From assembly GCA_023078555.1 (NCBI GenBank), contig CM041200.1, positions 9,296,356-9,360,355 on the forward strand: DNA of 64,000 nucleotides, written 5' to 3'. Under the pieces are notes generated by a model, which searched no databases, had not been told where the DNA came from, and was given only the letters and a program-made list of their open reading frames with translations. The position numbers were made by a program, and so were the translations under genes. Shown piece after piece: positions 35,724-48,650 of the stretch. Each line of letters starts with the position of its first letter. Position 1 is the stretch's first letter. The stretch comes from Ulva prolifera (Eukaryota > Chlorophyta > Ulvophyceae > Ulvales > Ulvaceae).

Positions 35724-38700
35724 ATGAATTCTTCGGTGCACAAGCATCGCATCACGCTGCTGCCGGACGGCGTCCGGGTCTCAGACTGCCAGCCCGTCAG
35801 CAAGCGCGGCAAGGAGTGTTATGACAGCGTCTCCCCCTGCCACATTCCGAAAATAACAGTCAGCATGAATACCCAAGCCGAATCCGAGCAGATCGCCATC
35901 AAGATCCCGTCGGACGTCCTTGACAAGATTCCAATGCTCAATGACTTTCAGCAACTGGCACTGCTCAATAGGAATGATCCTGTGCACGTTCGGCCTCTGA
36001 CCACTGGTGGCACCAGCGACATAGCTGCTGATTATACCACAGCTGCATCCAAGAAGGGGGGGCGAACATCAGCCAAGCCTTCTGATGGCGCATTGAAGAG
36101 GCTTCTCAGAAGCAGCGGCAGATCGCAGACCAAGGCTCCCGCGGCCTCCGGTGTAATTGCAAACGATGGCGACAGCTCCTCTCCACTGGCAGACGCTCAT
36201 GACTCCTCAGGAGCTGGGGATGAGAGCAAGTCCGCGGTGCTGCAGCTGCCGGGAGGCTCGTGGGGGCTCCTGGTGATGCTGAAGGTGCTGCTGGACCGCC
36301 GCGTCGACCTTGACCGAGTCCTGCTCGTTGATGCGATTGAGCCGGCCGGCGCTGCTGCCCTCGCGGTGTGCCTCTACCTATACCTGTAGCCGCTAGATAG
36401 AAAGTACTCCGGTGTGAAAGCAGCGACAATGGTAACACACAGTGGCATAGGCATTGATATTTGCTGTCCGCAACCAGTGGTACATGTGTAATACATGTAG
36501 TACTTGCGAGTGCCATGCAAATGTGGTGCACAGAGCTCTGTCGCAGAGCACAGTACATGTATATCACCGACGTATACACAGCTACGCGTCACTACTTTGC
36601 ATGGAGCTGGTTGCTACATCACATCAGCAGCAATTGTTGTTGTTGTTGTTGTTCTTGTAGTTTTTACACGTCTTCAATTCTGCTTGTCGCTCTGGTTGTG
36701 CATCACCTGAAAAGCTGATGTATCTATATATACTGATGGAGTCAAACCTTCGCTTCCATCAGTAAGCTGAAACGGTACCTCTGATCATCTTGAAGCACGC
36801 GCCACAGTGGCTTTGCATGTATTTGCCAAATACATGGTCCCGGATTTCGGAGTTGTCAATGTCCAAATGGATACGGCTATGCAATCATGCATGCGGCCTC
36901 TGTCCTTTGTAACTACATACATGTGGGCCCCATCTCAGAGTCTGCACTGCGGTGCTGAAAGTCCGTGCTCTCGCTGCAGACTGTGGCATGCACATGATAT
37001 GACCAACCCCCTCAGGCTGGCATGTGCAGATGGCTAAGTATCTGGGATGTGATGCCGTGTCCGTGAAAATCCGGCGATGGCTTGCGGGCGGCCTGGGCAT
37101 CATGCCCTCATCTGACGTCTCAGCGGATCAAGATCTTTCTCAAAGCGGGGACGAGGACGCCATCGCATGGCTGCAGGTGCGGCATCCCAGACCCTCTTTT
37201 GTGTCACCACAGACACTAGTACTTGGTATGAAGCTTGACCACGTTTGCTCCCAAATATTTGGCTCTACGTCAGCAGCTGTATGTGGAACACGTCCGAGTT
37301 CTAGTCAGATTTTGCCTATCAACTCTGAAGTAGTGATCACCTGAAGTTTTGACCCCGAGAGTCTGTGAGCATGCGAATTGTGACGCACATCGTCAACCTG
37401 AACAGGATCATGGCATTTTTGCAGTCCACATAAACTTGACATAGAAAGTACTCGTTGTGCATGTCCGACATGAGTCACACGGTGTAGTTTCCAATTGGAC
37501 AGAGTGTGCATGCTAGCTAGTGTACATGTGCAGCGACCTTTCCCCGCGCATCACGGTATGTGTGGTGCCATGCAGGTGCTAGATGCACTCCCGGACGATG
37601 AGTTCAGCGTGTGCCTGGCACAGCCACACCAGCTTGTGCCCTCCACTGCGATGGCAGTCAAACTGCCGGCAAGGCTGAAGGTGAAGTGGCTGCGAGCCGA
37701 CTGCCTCTCCGTGCTGGACCTGCGTGCCCCAGAGGTAAACGTAACGCTGCAAGCGTGGAGGAGCCTGGTGATGTGCATGACCGCGGTGCCTAGCCTGAAA
37801 GAGCTTGCAGTGAGGCTGCCCCAGGACGATCCTCCCCAGCCTCGGGATAACATCACACAACCTCGGTCACAGTACCTAAGAGGCTGTTTATGCAGTCGAT
37901 GTGACAGTGCCGCATATCGCCGACTTCTGCAAGCAGCCCGGAACGGACAAGCCAATGCTCAGTTCGCTCAGGCTGCCAACATTCCGGACGGAGTTGACGC
38001 GACATGGCAAAACCTTCAATGCGACGGTTGCAGGTGCGCTCTTGTGTGCGTGAACAAATGTGCAAGCAATAGGTTTGTTTTATGCGCTGCTGCTGCACCC
38101 TCTCGTGATCGACTGATGATCTCAGATAGAGATATATATAGCTAGTATTTTCTGCTCCCGTTCACTCTTGTGTACCAAATGTACGATATCGATCCAATTC
38201 CTGCGGCTGAACCAGATCTAGATCTGCACTGCAGATGTGGGCAACGTGACCAGACCGTCCTAGCTACCATACTGTCATATGGCATTCACGCGATTGCTCA
38301 TACCGTAGAGTATTCCAGAATAGGACTTTGGCGAGTTGGGCGAGATATATATATACTGCTACTGGTAGCACTAGCTAGTGCTACCAGTAGCAGTATCTCG
38401 CCCAACTATAGGCCTAGGGAGGGGCCCCTCCTTTGCAAGCTAAAGGGTGACGGCTAGCTGTAGTTGCATGCAATATTAATTGGAACTTGTTCGAGAGATC
38501 TGAACCAACAAATTTAAAGCTACATCATCCTTCTCGCAGAGGGTTTGAAATGCGATTGACTTCACCTCCCCACTGCAGTACACATGTGTAGGCAGACGGG
38601 GTATGTCGTGGACTGTTCACAGTGGCTAAGACTGCGTGGGCAGACCATGTCGGCTGCACCGGCTACAGCTGGAGCGCAAGGAGGTGTTTCTGGTCACGTG

Positions 38701-39159
38701 AGCAGTGAGTCCGTTGTGGCTCTGCTGCATGCATCAAATATACTGAAGAATCTCCACACGCTCATCCTGGAGGAGTCTCCGGTGGCCGCTGCCGACGTCG
38801 GCACCTTCTGTGGCGCCCTTGTCAGCTTCTCTGGCAGCCTCACCGAACTGAGCATTAATGCGTGGACCGCCGAGGACACCAGCACGCATCCGCATGCATG
38901 CTACGACGTGAGCATCCGGCGCCAGGTGCTCGACTCCTTGGCGCGGCTCAAGCTACTGCAACGACTTCACATTCGGGACTGGACGAATTTAGCTGCTGAT
39001 GACTGTGAGGGTGGGAGCGTGCTCACCAGTCTGAAGTGTCTGGAGTCGATCACTGTCGGTGCACAGTATCCATGCACTACCTGCAGTAAGGAAAAACAGA
39101 GAGTGGGAGAGTGTGTTCACTTTGATGATGCCTTGCCATTCAAGGCATCTGGTGCTTAG
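35724..39159 (+). CDS. BTB-like/LRR-like protein P3
   Basis: Exons are 35,724-36,365, 37,030-37,176, 37,576-38,033 and 38,592-39,159, giving 604 residues. The ATG aligns with those of P2 and P4 (HKHRITLLPDGVRVSD). Exon 1 keeps IKIPSDVLDKIPMLNDF, the variable linker and LLVMLKVLLDRRVDLDRV. Exon 2 has MAKYLGCDAVSVKIRRWL. Exon 3 has VKWLRADCLSVLDL and the pairs CSRC and CDGC. Exon 4 has LHTLILEESPVAAADVGTF and a final Cys motif with an inserted KEKQR stretch (TCSKEKQRVGECVHF), longer than in P2 and P4. Intron 1 carries a SINE-related fragment and intron 3 a long hairpin. No defect is visible. Confidence 0.8.
36838..36930 (+). repeat. SINE-related fragment in P3 intron 1
   Basis: CCCGGATTTCGGAGTTGTCA and CCAAATGGATACGGCTATG recur at 45,246-45,296. 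In both places a CCTCTGTCCTTTGTAACTAC segment follows, immediately here and about 60 bp on at 45,355. The first part resembles the SINE body at 6,680-6,720. Confidence 0.65.
38334..38407. repeat. Long hairpin in P3 intron 3
   Basis: Arms AGTTGGGCGAGATA... and ...GTATCTCGCCCAACT enclose CTGCTACTGGTAGCACTAG and its reverse complement. The result is a near-perfect stem of more than 30 bp, with only a TATATA stretch unpaired. The transcript would fold into one long hairpin. Confidence 0.75.
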
Positions 39160-40233
39160 CTGTACGGATTGTGTATACGAAGCAGCCTGAGGCCTCCAAC
39201 AACTTCAGCCCTACGTATTTTGGCAGTTGTATTGTATAGGGAACGAGACCCTAGGCCTGTGCTGTGAGAGCTACAAGTGGTGTGTTAAAAGGATGAAGGC
39301 GGCGAGGTAACTGTAGTATACAAGTGGTGTATCTGCTCTTCACAACCAGGACATACGTTGAGACATGTGCATGCCCAAAAACCATTGCCAGTCAGTTAAT
39401 GCCCTAGGGCGTGGGCCTGGGCGTAGGCCTGGGATGGGTAGCCAGGACAACATCATCTACAGCTCACAGCACGTCCAAACTGTTCATTGGCATGTGAAGA
39501 TCTGACTCGTTTCTACCCTGCGATGACGTTACTTAAGTTTGGATATATGGAGCTCCATATCCTCGAGGATATCCTCCAAGTAGCCTTATAATTAGGTTGC
39601 AGCAGTAGCAGCCACGGCGACAGCCAGCCAGTGCCGGGCGATGGCCCGGGCCACGCTGTGGTAGGAACATGTTTACACATGACTCAGAGTGCTTCAACAA
39701 ACGAGCCACTGCAAAGACTTAGATAGCAAATTCCCCGGACAATGACAGCTGCTGCAGCAAGCTGATATCAGCTCATCATCATGATCTGGTGCATGTCGCG
39801 TAGGGGTGCCCACAACAAAGATGATTGATCACACAGGTGGCTACCAGTGCCTCTCAGTGATCAGTGACCAGGCCCGTACACTCTTTGTCTGCACATGAGA
39901 TTGTCTCCCGGTCGAGATCTCGGAGACAATCTCAGCTGCGGCCCAGCTGAACGTCAGCTTCTTCGGTAGGCCCGCGGGCCTCAGACTGCGGCCATGGATG
40001 CGTCAGCGTAGCGTCTCGAGATAAGTATATATACGTTTCCAGTCTTCGCAAACGCTCTGTGTGGACCAGCTGTGCGTACTGTCTGCTGTGATTACTGCGG
40101 TTGTGACTGGTACACCAGCGTTGGCGCTGGGGCCGCACACCTCTTCGTGAAGGACAGCCGCTGCGGCAATTGCAAGGTCCTCAACCTAGCCCGTATACAT
40201 TTTGTTACGTGAATATTACCACAGGTAAAGTTG
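39160..40233. other. Intergenic and promoter region of P4
   Basis: No gene is supported. It contains the promoter inverted repeat at 39,896-39,934. Confidence 0.5.
39896..39934. promoter_or_regulatory. TGTCTC inverted repeat upstream of P4
   Basis: Arms TGAGATTGTCTCCCG and CGGAGACAATCTCA surround about 10 bp, roughly 300 bp before the P4 ATG. The arms are the same as in the P2 element and the spacing is slightly longer. Confidence 0.6.
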
Positions 40234-43200
40234 ATGTCTTCGAAGCTGCATAAGCATCGCGTAACGCTGCTGCCAGACGGGGTGAAGGTCTCCGACTTCC
40301 AGCCCGTCAGCAAGCGCAGCAAGGAATGCTACGATAGCGTCTCCCCCTGCCACATCCCGAAGATCAAAGTCTGCATGAACATACAAGATGACTACGAGCA
40401 GATGGCCATAAAGATTCCGACGGAGGTCCTGGACAAGATTCCAATGCTCAAGGACTTTCAGCAGCTTGTCGAGGATGAAGACTCAGATCCTGTGCCCGGG
40501 GAGCCTGTGGCCAACAGCAATGCAGCCAGAGATTCCGGCTCAGCTGCTCTCACAGGCGGAGGCCTTTTAGCAGCCAACGCTCTTGGTAAAGCGTCTGACC
40601 GGCACAAGACCAATGGATCGAAGCTGCAGGCGTCTATGGCCTCCAGTGCCGATGCCGATGCCGGATGTCTTTCTGGCGCACTTGACCCTCCGACCAACGG
40701 GGCGAATCATGAGAGCAACTCTGCGGTGCTGCAGCTGCCGGGGGGCTCGTGGGGGCTGCTGGTGATGCTGAAGGTGCTGCTGGACCGCCACGTGGACCTG
40801 AACCGAGTCCTCCTGGTTGATGCGATCGAGCCGGCCGGCGCCGCTGCCCTCGCGGTGTGCCCCTCAGTCCCGTTCTGCATGGTCATGAAGGTGTTTCACA
40901 CGTGTTGCAGTGCACTGCAAGTGCAGACACTGGCACATGCATGGGCTGCCTGCATGCTCCGAGTCATCCGTGTCACACGCAGAGCATGCATGTGTACTAG
41001 TATGGGTTTACAAAAGAGTGTACTAGTATATATTCTGAAGGCACATGTACACGTTGGGTGACGTTGGAGTCGAACGACGATGGAGTCGTTCGCACCGTAT
41101 CATTGGATATATCATATGATGAAATCGGCAGTGTTACGTATACATGCGGTTTACACCAAATGTGATATGATTCCGGTTGTGGTGAAGCGCATCGCGCGGG
41201 CACATGTGCACACAGTGTTTGGGGCACATGTAGTACACACGGATTCTGTCAGGCTCTCGACAGATCTGCTACACTCTTGTGTGTCACAGCATTACGTCTT
41301 TGGCAATCCAGTGACATGGCCGCTATACCACTGGATCCTAGGCCTTGCACATCGCGATATCAATGGATTGCCACAGTCTCCCTGTTCGTATTGCATGGTA
41401 TAGTGATTTCTCCAAGTACACATGTAGCTGAGCTTCACTGGCAGCTCACAACACACTCAGATCAGTGCCTGAGCCCTTTGCAGATGGCCAAGTATCTCGG
41501 ATGCGATGCTGTGTCCGCAAAGATCCGGCAGTGGCTTGCGGGCGGTCTGGGAAGGATGTGCTCAGACCGCTCCAAGAGCGGAGGCAAGAGGACAATCGCG
41601 TGGCGGCAGGTGCAACACTCTATCCTTGCGCGCTCTGTCCAGGCCCCGCCTACACGTGATCCAGGATGTATACATAAATTTCTGATTCTTCGTGCGCGGC
41701 GACCATTCTGTAGTGCTCCCTCTATCTCGAGATACGAGTGGTGCCATGCTGCGCAGGTGTTGGATGCACTCCCAGACGAGGAGTTCAGCATGAAATTGAG
41801 CCAGCCACACCAACTCATGACCTCCACCGCAGCCTCGGTGGCCCTTCCTGCGAGGCTGAAGGTGAAGTGGCTCCGGGCTGACTGCCTGTCTGTTCTGGAC
41901 TTGCGTGCACCACAGCTCAAGCTGAAGTTGCCGGAATGGAGGAGTCTGGTGATGTGTATGAGCGTTGTGCCTGGCTTGAAGCAGCTTGCCTTGAGGCTGC
42001 CCCGAGGGGAGGCCGCTCAGCCTCAGGCCAGTCCGGGCGCGAAATCTGTGAATGGTGCTAGGTCCGAGTACCTGACCGGCTACATATGCCATCAGTGTGA
42101 TTGTGATGCGTACAACCAGATGACCCAAGCAGTCAACCGCGGAGGGCCTGATTTCCCCTTCTCTGTCAACATCCCCAGCGGAGTTTCGGCTACGTGGCAA
42201 AGCCGTCCCATATGCGACCGCTGCCGGTGCGATTCCCATCAACAGCGATATGTAGAATGCAGTGTGCATCCAATTCGAAGAATCGCAGCTTCACTCAAAA
42301 AAACTAGATCGGTCGCTGTCCGAAACCTGTCCACCGATTCAGCGTTCCTTCAAATTCAAATTTGGACATGCCGAATAGTACTTGCCAACAGTGTGTGCAC
42401 GAATGCATCTGGCGGCCTCCGCGCCAAGTCACCGTGCATGACTTCTGTGGCACTTGCAACCCGATTCAAAAGTACTGACCATGATCCTGAAGCTCTATCG
42501 CTGGCCTGCGGTCATCTTGCGCTCCGTAGTTTGCAAGGCTCCGTAGCATTCGTAAGCCAGCATATGTAAGCTAAATCTACCTAATGCATGTGTAGACTGC
42601 TACTGACAGGCGTATGCTTCAGAGCTATCCAGCATCGTGCGCTAGCGACGCCTTGGCGTCACGAGCAGCTAACCATTCCTTAGGGAACAATCCCTGCAAT
42701 GGCAAGCTACTTACACATCTTGGAGCTCCTAAGGGGGTGACCGAGCTGTGTGGCCAAAAACATCGATCGGCATGTAATTATGTGTTGCTTATAAGCAACA
42801 CAGTTGCGGCTAGTTCAACAGTCGGAGGCAGATCACAACTTTTTGTTACAGTCATTGCACACGTGAGGCGTCAGATTTTAGGTGTGGCTAGCACATCCAC
42901 CTCATTTGCTAGTAGTACATCCAAGACCTACTAGTATAGTATGGCACACTAGTATAGTATGGCACTGCTGGCAGTGTGAGCACAAAGGTGTATTCAAGAC
43001 ACCTGTACAAGTTTTTCTGCATGAACTCCGCTTATTGTGCATCGATTGCCAGAATGATGGCACCACCGGTGTGCAGGGGACAACAACTAATGGACTGTAG
43101 CCACCTGCCACGACCACGTGGACACAACGCCACCACTGCGTCAGCCGCCAGCTGCAGACAAGGAGATGTCGCCGCGTATGTGAGTGGTGAAGCCATTGTT

Positions 43201-43623
43201 GCCCTACTGCATGCATCAAACATTCTGAAGAACCTGCACACGCTGACCCTAGAGGACTCGCCAGTGGCCGCCGCCGACATCGGCACCTTCTGTGACGCCC
43301 TTGTCAGCTTCTCTGGCCTCATCGATCTGAGCATCGATGCCTGGAAGGCGCAGGACGGCAGCACAAAGCCACCTACATGCTACAATGTGAGCACCCGGTG
43401 CCAGGTGCTGGACTCTCTAGCGAGGCTGAAGTTGCTACAGCGGCTGCACATCCGCGACTGGATCAACTTGGCTGCTAGTGACTGTAAGGGAGGTAGGGTG
43501 CTTGGTGGTCTGAAGTGTCTGGAGGCGATCACTGTGGGTGCACCGTACCCGTGCACGGCCTGCGCCGAGGGCGAGTGCGTTCATTTTGACGATACCTTGC
43601 CATTCAAAGCTGCCGATGCGTAG
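40234..43623 (+). CDS. BTB-like/LRR-like protein P4
   Basis: Exons are 40,234-40,854, 41,484-41,609, 41,757-42,226 and 43,077-43,623, giving 587 residues. The in-frame ATG at 40,234 aligns with the paralogue starts (LHKHRVTLLPDGVKVSD). Exon 1 is the shortest, with a reduced linker. Exon 2 has MAKYLGCDAVSAKIRQWL. Exon 3 has VKWLRADCLSVLDL and CxxC pairs CHQC and CDRC. Exon 4 has LHTLTLEDSPVAAADIGTF and the terminal YPCTACAEGECVHF motif. I placed the exon 3 donor at CTGCCG|GTGCGA because P2, P3 and N use the same GTGCG position and phase; reading past it leads to an unrelated tail. No defect seen. Confidence 0.8.
41301..41376. repeat. Decayed copy of the 19,321 inverted repeat
   Basis: TGGCAATCCAGTGACATGGC then CGCTATACCACTGGAT matches 19,323-19,358. 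A second TGGATTGCCACAG lies about 30 bp on. It sits in P4 intron 1. Confidence 0.6.
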
Positions 43624-44375
43624 TAGTCTCCAAGAACACAGCACAGGAGCCTCGGAACCGTATAGGAGGAGAAGTTTTGTGGTGCGAGATTCGTGTGGTA
43701 CATCTGCATGATGAAGCAACCAGAAGCTCTGCAGAGACTGTATGTCCCCCATCACAGATGTAGAGCATATGTAGGCCTGGACACGAGCTGTGTGTTGTGA
43801 AGGGAGTAGCAGCTGAGACGGAAATTTTGTGCACCATGGCATATCTTGTCGTGGATGGTGCAAATGTAACAACAATCATGCCCCTGGGCCATGGCTCTCG
43901 CCGGTGGCTAGATCGTCGTGATGTATTCGTCGACAATTTTGTTGACACCGCACCTCTGGCCGGGTCACAGCAGCATACAGAGGGAAGTCACGCTACAGCG
44001 GCTGTAGCCATGGTGCCGCAAGGAGTGGTCTTGCAGTCACCATGGGCAGCCGGCTGCAGCCGGAACTGCACATGCGCAACCTCTGCCTCGTCATCTGTCA
44101 CCATTACACCATCACATCAGAGTGGCTGGACTTGCTGCTCAGTTATTAGTGCAAGAGCCCATTGATTGGTGGGATGTTTGCCTTCTATGCATGCGAGTCA
44201 TGCAAGTCATCACACTAGTGGCCAGCACATCCCAGCCAGAAGGTGTGGGGTACCACGAGATGTTGGATTGTATGCTCAGTCAACGGAAAGCCTTCAGGTC
44301 AGAAGCAAAGGGATAGGTCTCTGCTGCGCATTCCTGAATTTGCATACGGCATCTTGCATCTCTTTTGTGAGTGAG
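43624..44375. other. Intergenic between convergent P4 and N
   Basis: Convergent 3' ends. An open frame at 43,797-44,165 has no domain or paralogue and is not called. Confidence 0.5.
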
Positions 44376-47300
44376 CTACTGTAAAGACTTGTACCGCAGC
44401 TTGCCCGGAAAATGACAGCAAGCTGAGTTGGTGCATTCCGCACAGGGGTACCCCGCAACAAAGACACTCTCGAGCCCCTTAAGCACTGCCACCTTCCTCG
44501 CGTCCAGGGCCTCAACGCTGCCAGCCACAACCACACCCCAGTCAGGCAGAGTCAACACCTTCAGCCCACTCAAACGGCAAATACCGTCCAGCAACACCCG
44601 GTTCAGTGCCACATGCCGGAACTCCTGCTCTGCTGCCTCCGCATCAAGTGCCGCACAGGGCCAGCAGTCAAGCTTCAGCTCCTCCAGCGAGGAAGAAAAG
44701 AATGTGAGCGCTCGCGCGAGTGCATGCGTCTGAGCCGGGGCAATCTGGGAGTGGTGCAGCTCCAGGAGCCGCAGTTGCGGCAGGACTGTTGGCAGATCGG
44801 CGAGTGTGTCGATTGCTGCAGTGCTGACGTGGCTGCGGACACCACCACGGCTGCTGCGAGTGTGTGGCGCAGCCTCCCAGGCGTCTTGGGATCCGGTGTG
44901 AGCTTGGGAGGGCTCTGGGGGTGTCTTGGGCGAGAGCTGAGCCGCTCCTTGTGGCCACTGTGGCATGTGGCTGCTGCACCTGGAGCACCAGCAGATGCTG
45001 TGAGCAAAGCAGCTTGAGAGAGAAAGAGTGTTATTTACAGAAGAGACGCAGAAGGCGTGCATCAGACCTTGGGGGCTAAATATTTATGCAACAGCAGCCA
45101 GGGGCAGGCGACTTCAAGTTGGTGTGCTGACGATGAAACGCTGCCCACAACAGAAGCCCCTACTGATCACCATATTGACCTGGTCACCATATGTCCGAAC
45201 TGAGTCACAGATGATGATAAACAACGAATGTGCACCACACGGATCGGTCCCGGATTTCGGAGTTGTCAATGTCCAAATGGATACGGCTATGTAATCATGC
45301 ATACATACATACACGTGTGCGTTTGCGTGTGTATTCCTGGCAACGGCTCGCTGCCCGGCCTCTGTCCTTTGTAACTACATACATACACGGTGAACAGTGG
45401 TAGGTGGTCAGGACAGATGTGAGCAAGTGGACATGTGGCACGGCGCAGCGCCCTCGGGCTGTCGGGCACGGCGCAGCGCTGTCGGGCATGCATCGATCTG
45501 GTCTACCTGCTGCTGTACTGCATCTGAGTACCGAGGTGCCACTGCGCCGCTGCGTAATACCAAAGGCATGCCCCGGGGCGCAGTCCGGGCATGGGGCATG
45601 AGTGGTGCAATCGCACCGTGCTTCCTCCTGTCTCAGCTGCTCGAGCAGGGGACTGCGTGCCGCGATGTCCGAAGGCGCAGCGCATGCCAGCTCACCGATT
45701 CGCCTGCGCATCTCATCGCAACGCCCGGCCACACCTCCTTGCCAGCTCAATGTATTCACATCCTCTCCAGCAGCCAGTGTCGGCGCATCGCCTGTGGCTG
45801 TCCGCTCCCCCGTCCCCCCGTCCCCCGGGCTGCAGGCGTCGCAGGGGGTGGCTACAGGTGCATCGCAGGGCAGCCGCACGCGCAGCTCCTCCAGCTGCGG
45901 GATCGCATGCATGCAGAAGGCGAGGCTCTGCCACGCGGCGGTCGTCCACGCGGCGCCGGGCCGCGTCACATCAAGGGCGGAGAGGCAGTCTGCGCGCAGC
46001 CACTTCACTTTCAGGCAAGGCGGCAACGCGAGCGCGGCGGCGGGGCTCCCCAGCAGCGCCTGTTGCGCGGGGGGCCCGGGCGCCGTTGTGAACTCCGCGT
46101 CCGGCAGCTGGGCCAGCCGCTGCACATGGCATGCATTGAGTGCACATGCATGGGGTACATGCGTTGTAAAATTGCTACGCATTGCCGGAGCAGGTGTGAG
46201 GCAGGCAGGTGGCGTGCATGCAATCTTGCAGCGATGGATGATTGCCAGAGGAGCGCTCACCGCGTGGATGGCAAACATCGGACTTTCCTGACATGCAGCG
46301 CCTTGCGGGGCAGCGAAAGGGTCCGTGGAGTCAAATGGGCGACCGCTTTGTATTCGTGTGGCGTGCGCATAGCCTTTGTTTGCGGAACGTCCCTCAGCGA
46401 CTGCGAGGCGAGGTGTTGCGCAAAGGTCACGACGCACATTCACAAATTGCATCACAAGTAGTAAAGTAAAGTAAACCTGAATTTACTGAGCCGTATCCTA
46501 TTGGACATTGACAACTCTGAGTTAACGGGACCACATATGCCGAAGGGGTAAACCACCTGGAAACCCCCCTCAGACGACCGTACGCAACTCACAGGACCTC
46601 CTCCTGTGCTAGGCGAGGTGGCCACGCACGGCCGATTCGAATCCCCAAAGCGCAAGCAGAATCGATCCCATCACCTCCTGAAACGGAGGGGGTAGCGTTT
46701 AATCCGTCCTCAACCCATTGGACCAGTCGTGTTGTGAAAATACAGCAGAAAGCACCACACTGCTGGCCGGCAACACCTCCAGCACTGAATTTCTGATTGC
46801 CGATACCAGATGACATCTGCTGAGGACGCACCTGGTACATGGCAGCTGTTTGGGGGCCTGGGGGGCCGCCACCGCCTCCAGCACTCAGGCCGACAGGCTC
46901 CAGCAGCGAGTCTCGGATGTGTGCCCTGGCCACGTCTGCAACATCATCGCAGCCGAGGTACTTTGCCATCTGCACACCAGCCTGCCTGAGGTCAGCATGG
47001 AGTGCACAGTGGCTCTGGGCACCTCGACTGATATGAGGGGAAACAGGCCTTACAATTTGCAGTGCAAGAATCTCTGAAGAAGCTCTTGTTGGATTTGCCG
47101 CGGGTGCTTTTTTCTGGATGCACACACGTGGCCAACTTCCTATTCTGCAGTTTCCGTGGATTCTGTGCGGTTTCCAGAGTCCCTGCCGCCGGCCTGATGC
47201 CTGTCTAGTGTTTCAACACGCCACTGGGCACACTTTCCGGCCCTGGGCAGTGTGTCAATTCAGTGAGGCGGCCCCGCTTCCACTGGAGGCCCCCGGCGGA

Positions 47301-48650
47301 GGCCCCCGGCTCTCAGAGCAGCGGTGAGTCCATCCGCAGAGGGCATGGCGTGTGTGTGGAGTTCTGCCGTGGGAGATTGTGATGCTGCCAGCAGACCGGT
47401 GTGAGTGCATTTGTGAGTGAGTGCCCGTGTTGGGTCGCTGTGCAGCATTTCCAGGGCTGCCACCCTGAAATTAGACCTGAATATTCAGAATTGCTACATG
47501 TGTCAGTGTTGGGTCGGGCATAGCAACCCTCAAGTTACTCCTCGCAATGATAACTCGATTTGCATGTTAACAAGTGTTTCGTGGCACTGCAGGATCACTG
47601 TTGCTGATTCTCACGCAAACAGGGCTACTTTGCTGCAACACAGACTCGGGGGTTCTTGAGTTGTCTCGCTGTGCAGCATTTCAAGGGCCACACCAGAAAT
47701 TAGACCTGAATATTCGGAACTGTTACATAAGTGAGTGCATGTGAGTTTGCTGCAGACTTGAGGTTAGGCAGCTGACGTCGGCGCTGTGACATTTAGTTTG
47801 TCTTCCATGCACCATTCCCAAAACTGGCTTTATGACATCTGTTACAACATCATAATTGATGTAGGCCTCATCAGGTGTGACAGTGAGCACAGATGGCATG
47901 TAGGCTCTTTGTTGGCTCTGACAATTGACCCCGGGAGGCGACTTCCAGGCACATGCCGCCATTGTAGACTCACACCCAGGCAACTCACAGTCTGGCCTCA
48001 CAGTGTGAACGATGGCATGTAATACACAGCGTAGAATCCCACATGGAGGCACACGCAGGTAGCAGCAAGGGCTGACCATGCGGGCTTTCATTCACCGAAG
48101 GCATGATTCAATTTGTGAACATGGTGTGTGAAGCTACAGCTCAGGAGATGGGGAACAGGGAGTCCCGCACCTCCAGGACGTCTAGCGCGGAGCAGGGCTC
48201 CTGATCATCGGCGCAAGCGTCGGGGAAGACTTCAGCGACGCTGTCCTCGCCTTCTAGCAAGATTTTCAGAGTAGCGAGCAGCGCCCAGATGGAGGACGGA
48301 AGGTGGACGGTACCTGAGCCCGGGAACGTCACCGCTGCCATCCGCGCCAGACTTTCGATCGAGTCATAGTGAGCAACGCCATCATCACCGAAGCTGATGG
48401 GATGGGGAGGATTGGCGTGGCCGGCGTTGGGGTCGTGACACGCTGCCAGCGCGGGGATCCGACTCGAAACAGATTCGACAGGAAGGCTTATGGAGAAGTG
48501 CTCTGCATCTTTGCTGAGGATCATCTGAATGGTGATATCGGGAATGTGAGAGAGGCCGAAGCGGTCGTAGCAATTCCTGCTGAGCTTGGGGCGCGGTCGA
48601 ACGTCGGACAGGGCGATGCTGTCCGCGTACACATCCACACGACAGATCAT
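44376..48650 (-). CDS. Divergent inverted BTB-like/LRR-like paralogue N
   Basis: On the reverse strand, exons are 48,650-48,171, 46,969-46,832, 46,119-45,617 and 44,997-44,376, with the same phases (0, 0, 2) as P2-P4, giving 580 residues. Exon 1 is shorter (160 codons; RNCYDRFGLSHIPDITIQM matches KECYDSVSPCHIPKIKVCM). Exon 2 begins MAKYLGCDDV but its second half is Gly/Pro-rich. Exon 3 begins with LPDAEF and keeps VKWLRADCLSALDV; donor GTGCGA is at the conserved place. Exon 4 has LRLLELHHSQIAPAQTHAL, LEELKLDCW and a terminal YPCAECTNSACCHF motif. The strong divergence suggests an older, possibly functionally distinct member. Intron 2 contains a SINE and intron 3 a SINE-related fragment. Confidence 0.75.
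45246..45390 (+). repeat. SINE-related fragment in N intron 3
   Basis: Matches 36,838-36,930 for GGAGTTGTCAATGTCC and GGCCTCTGTCCTTTGTAAC, with about 60 bp of CATACATACA-rich DNA between the two parts here. Confidence 0.6.
46462..46733 (-). mobile_element. tRNA-derived SINE in N intron 2
   Basis: Reverse-strand copy of the SINE at 6,475-6,752: head TGGTCCAATGGGTTGAGGAC, B box GGGATCGATTCT, a body with CGGTCGTCTGAGGGGGGTTT, and a TTTACTTTACTTTACT tail. It is complete at both ends relative to the other copy. Clear target duplications were not identified. Confidence 0.75.
47431..47735. repeat. Pair of 75-bp direct repeats in N intron 1
   Basis: CGCTGTGCAGCATTTC...ATTAGACCTGAATATTC occurs at about 47,431-47,505 and again at 47,661-47,735, with a few differences. 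Confidence 0.65.

Noticed and set aside
42227-42569. Extension of P4 exon 3 into a 430-codon frame
   Set aside because: Paralogues place the donor at 42,227 with conserved GTGCG and phase. The extra residues have no counterpart.
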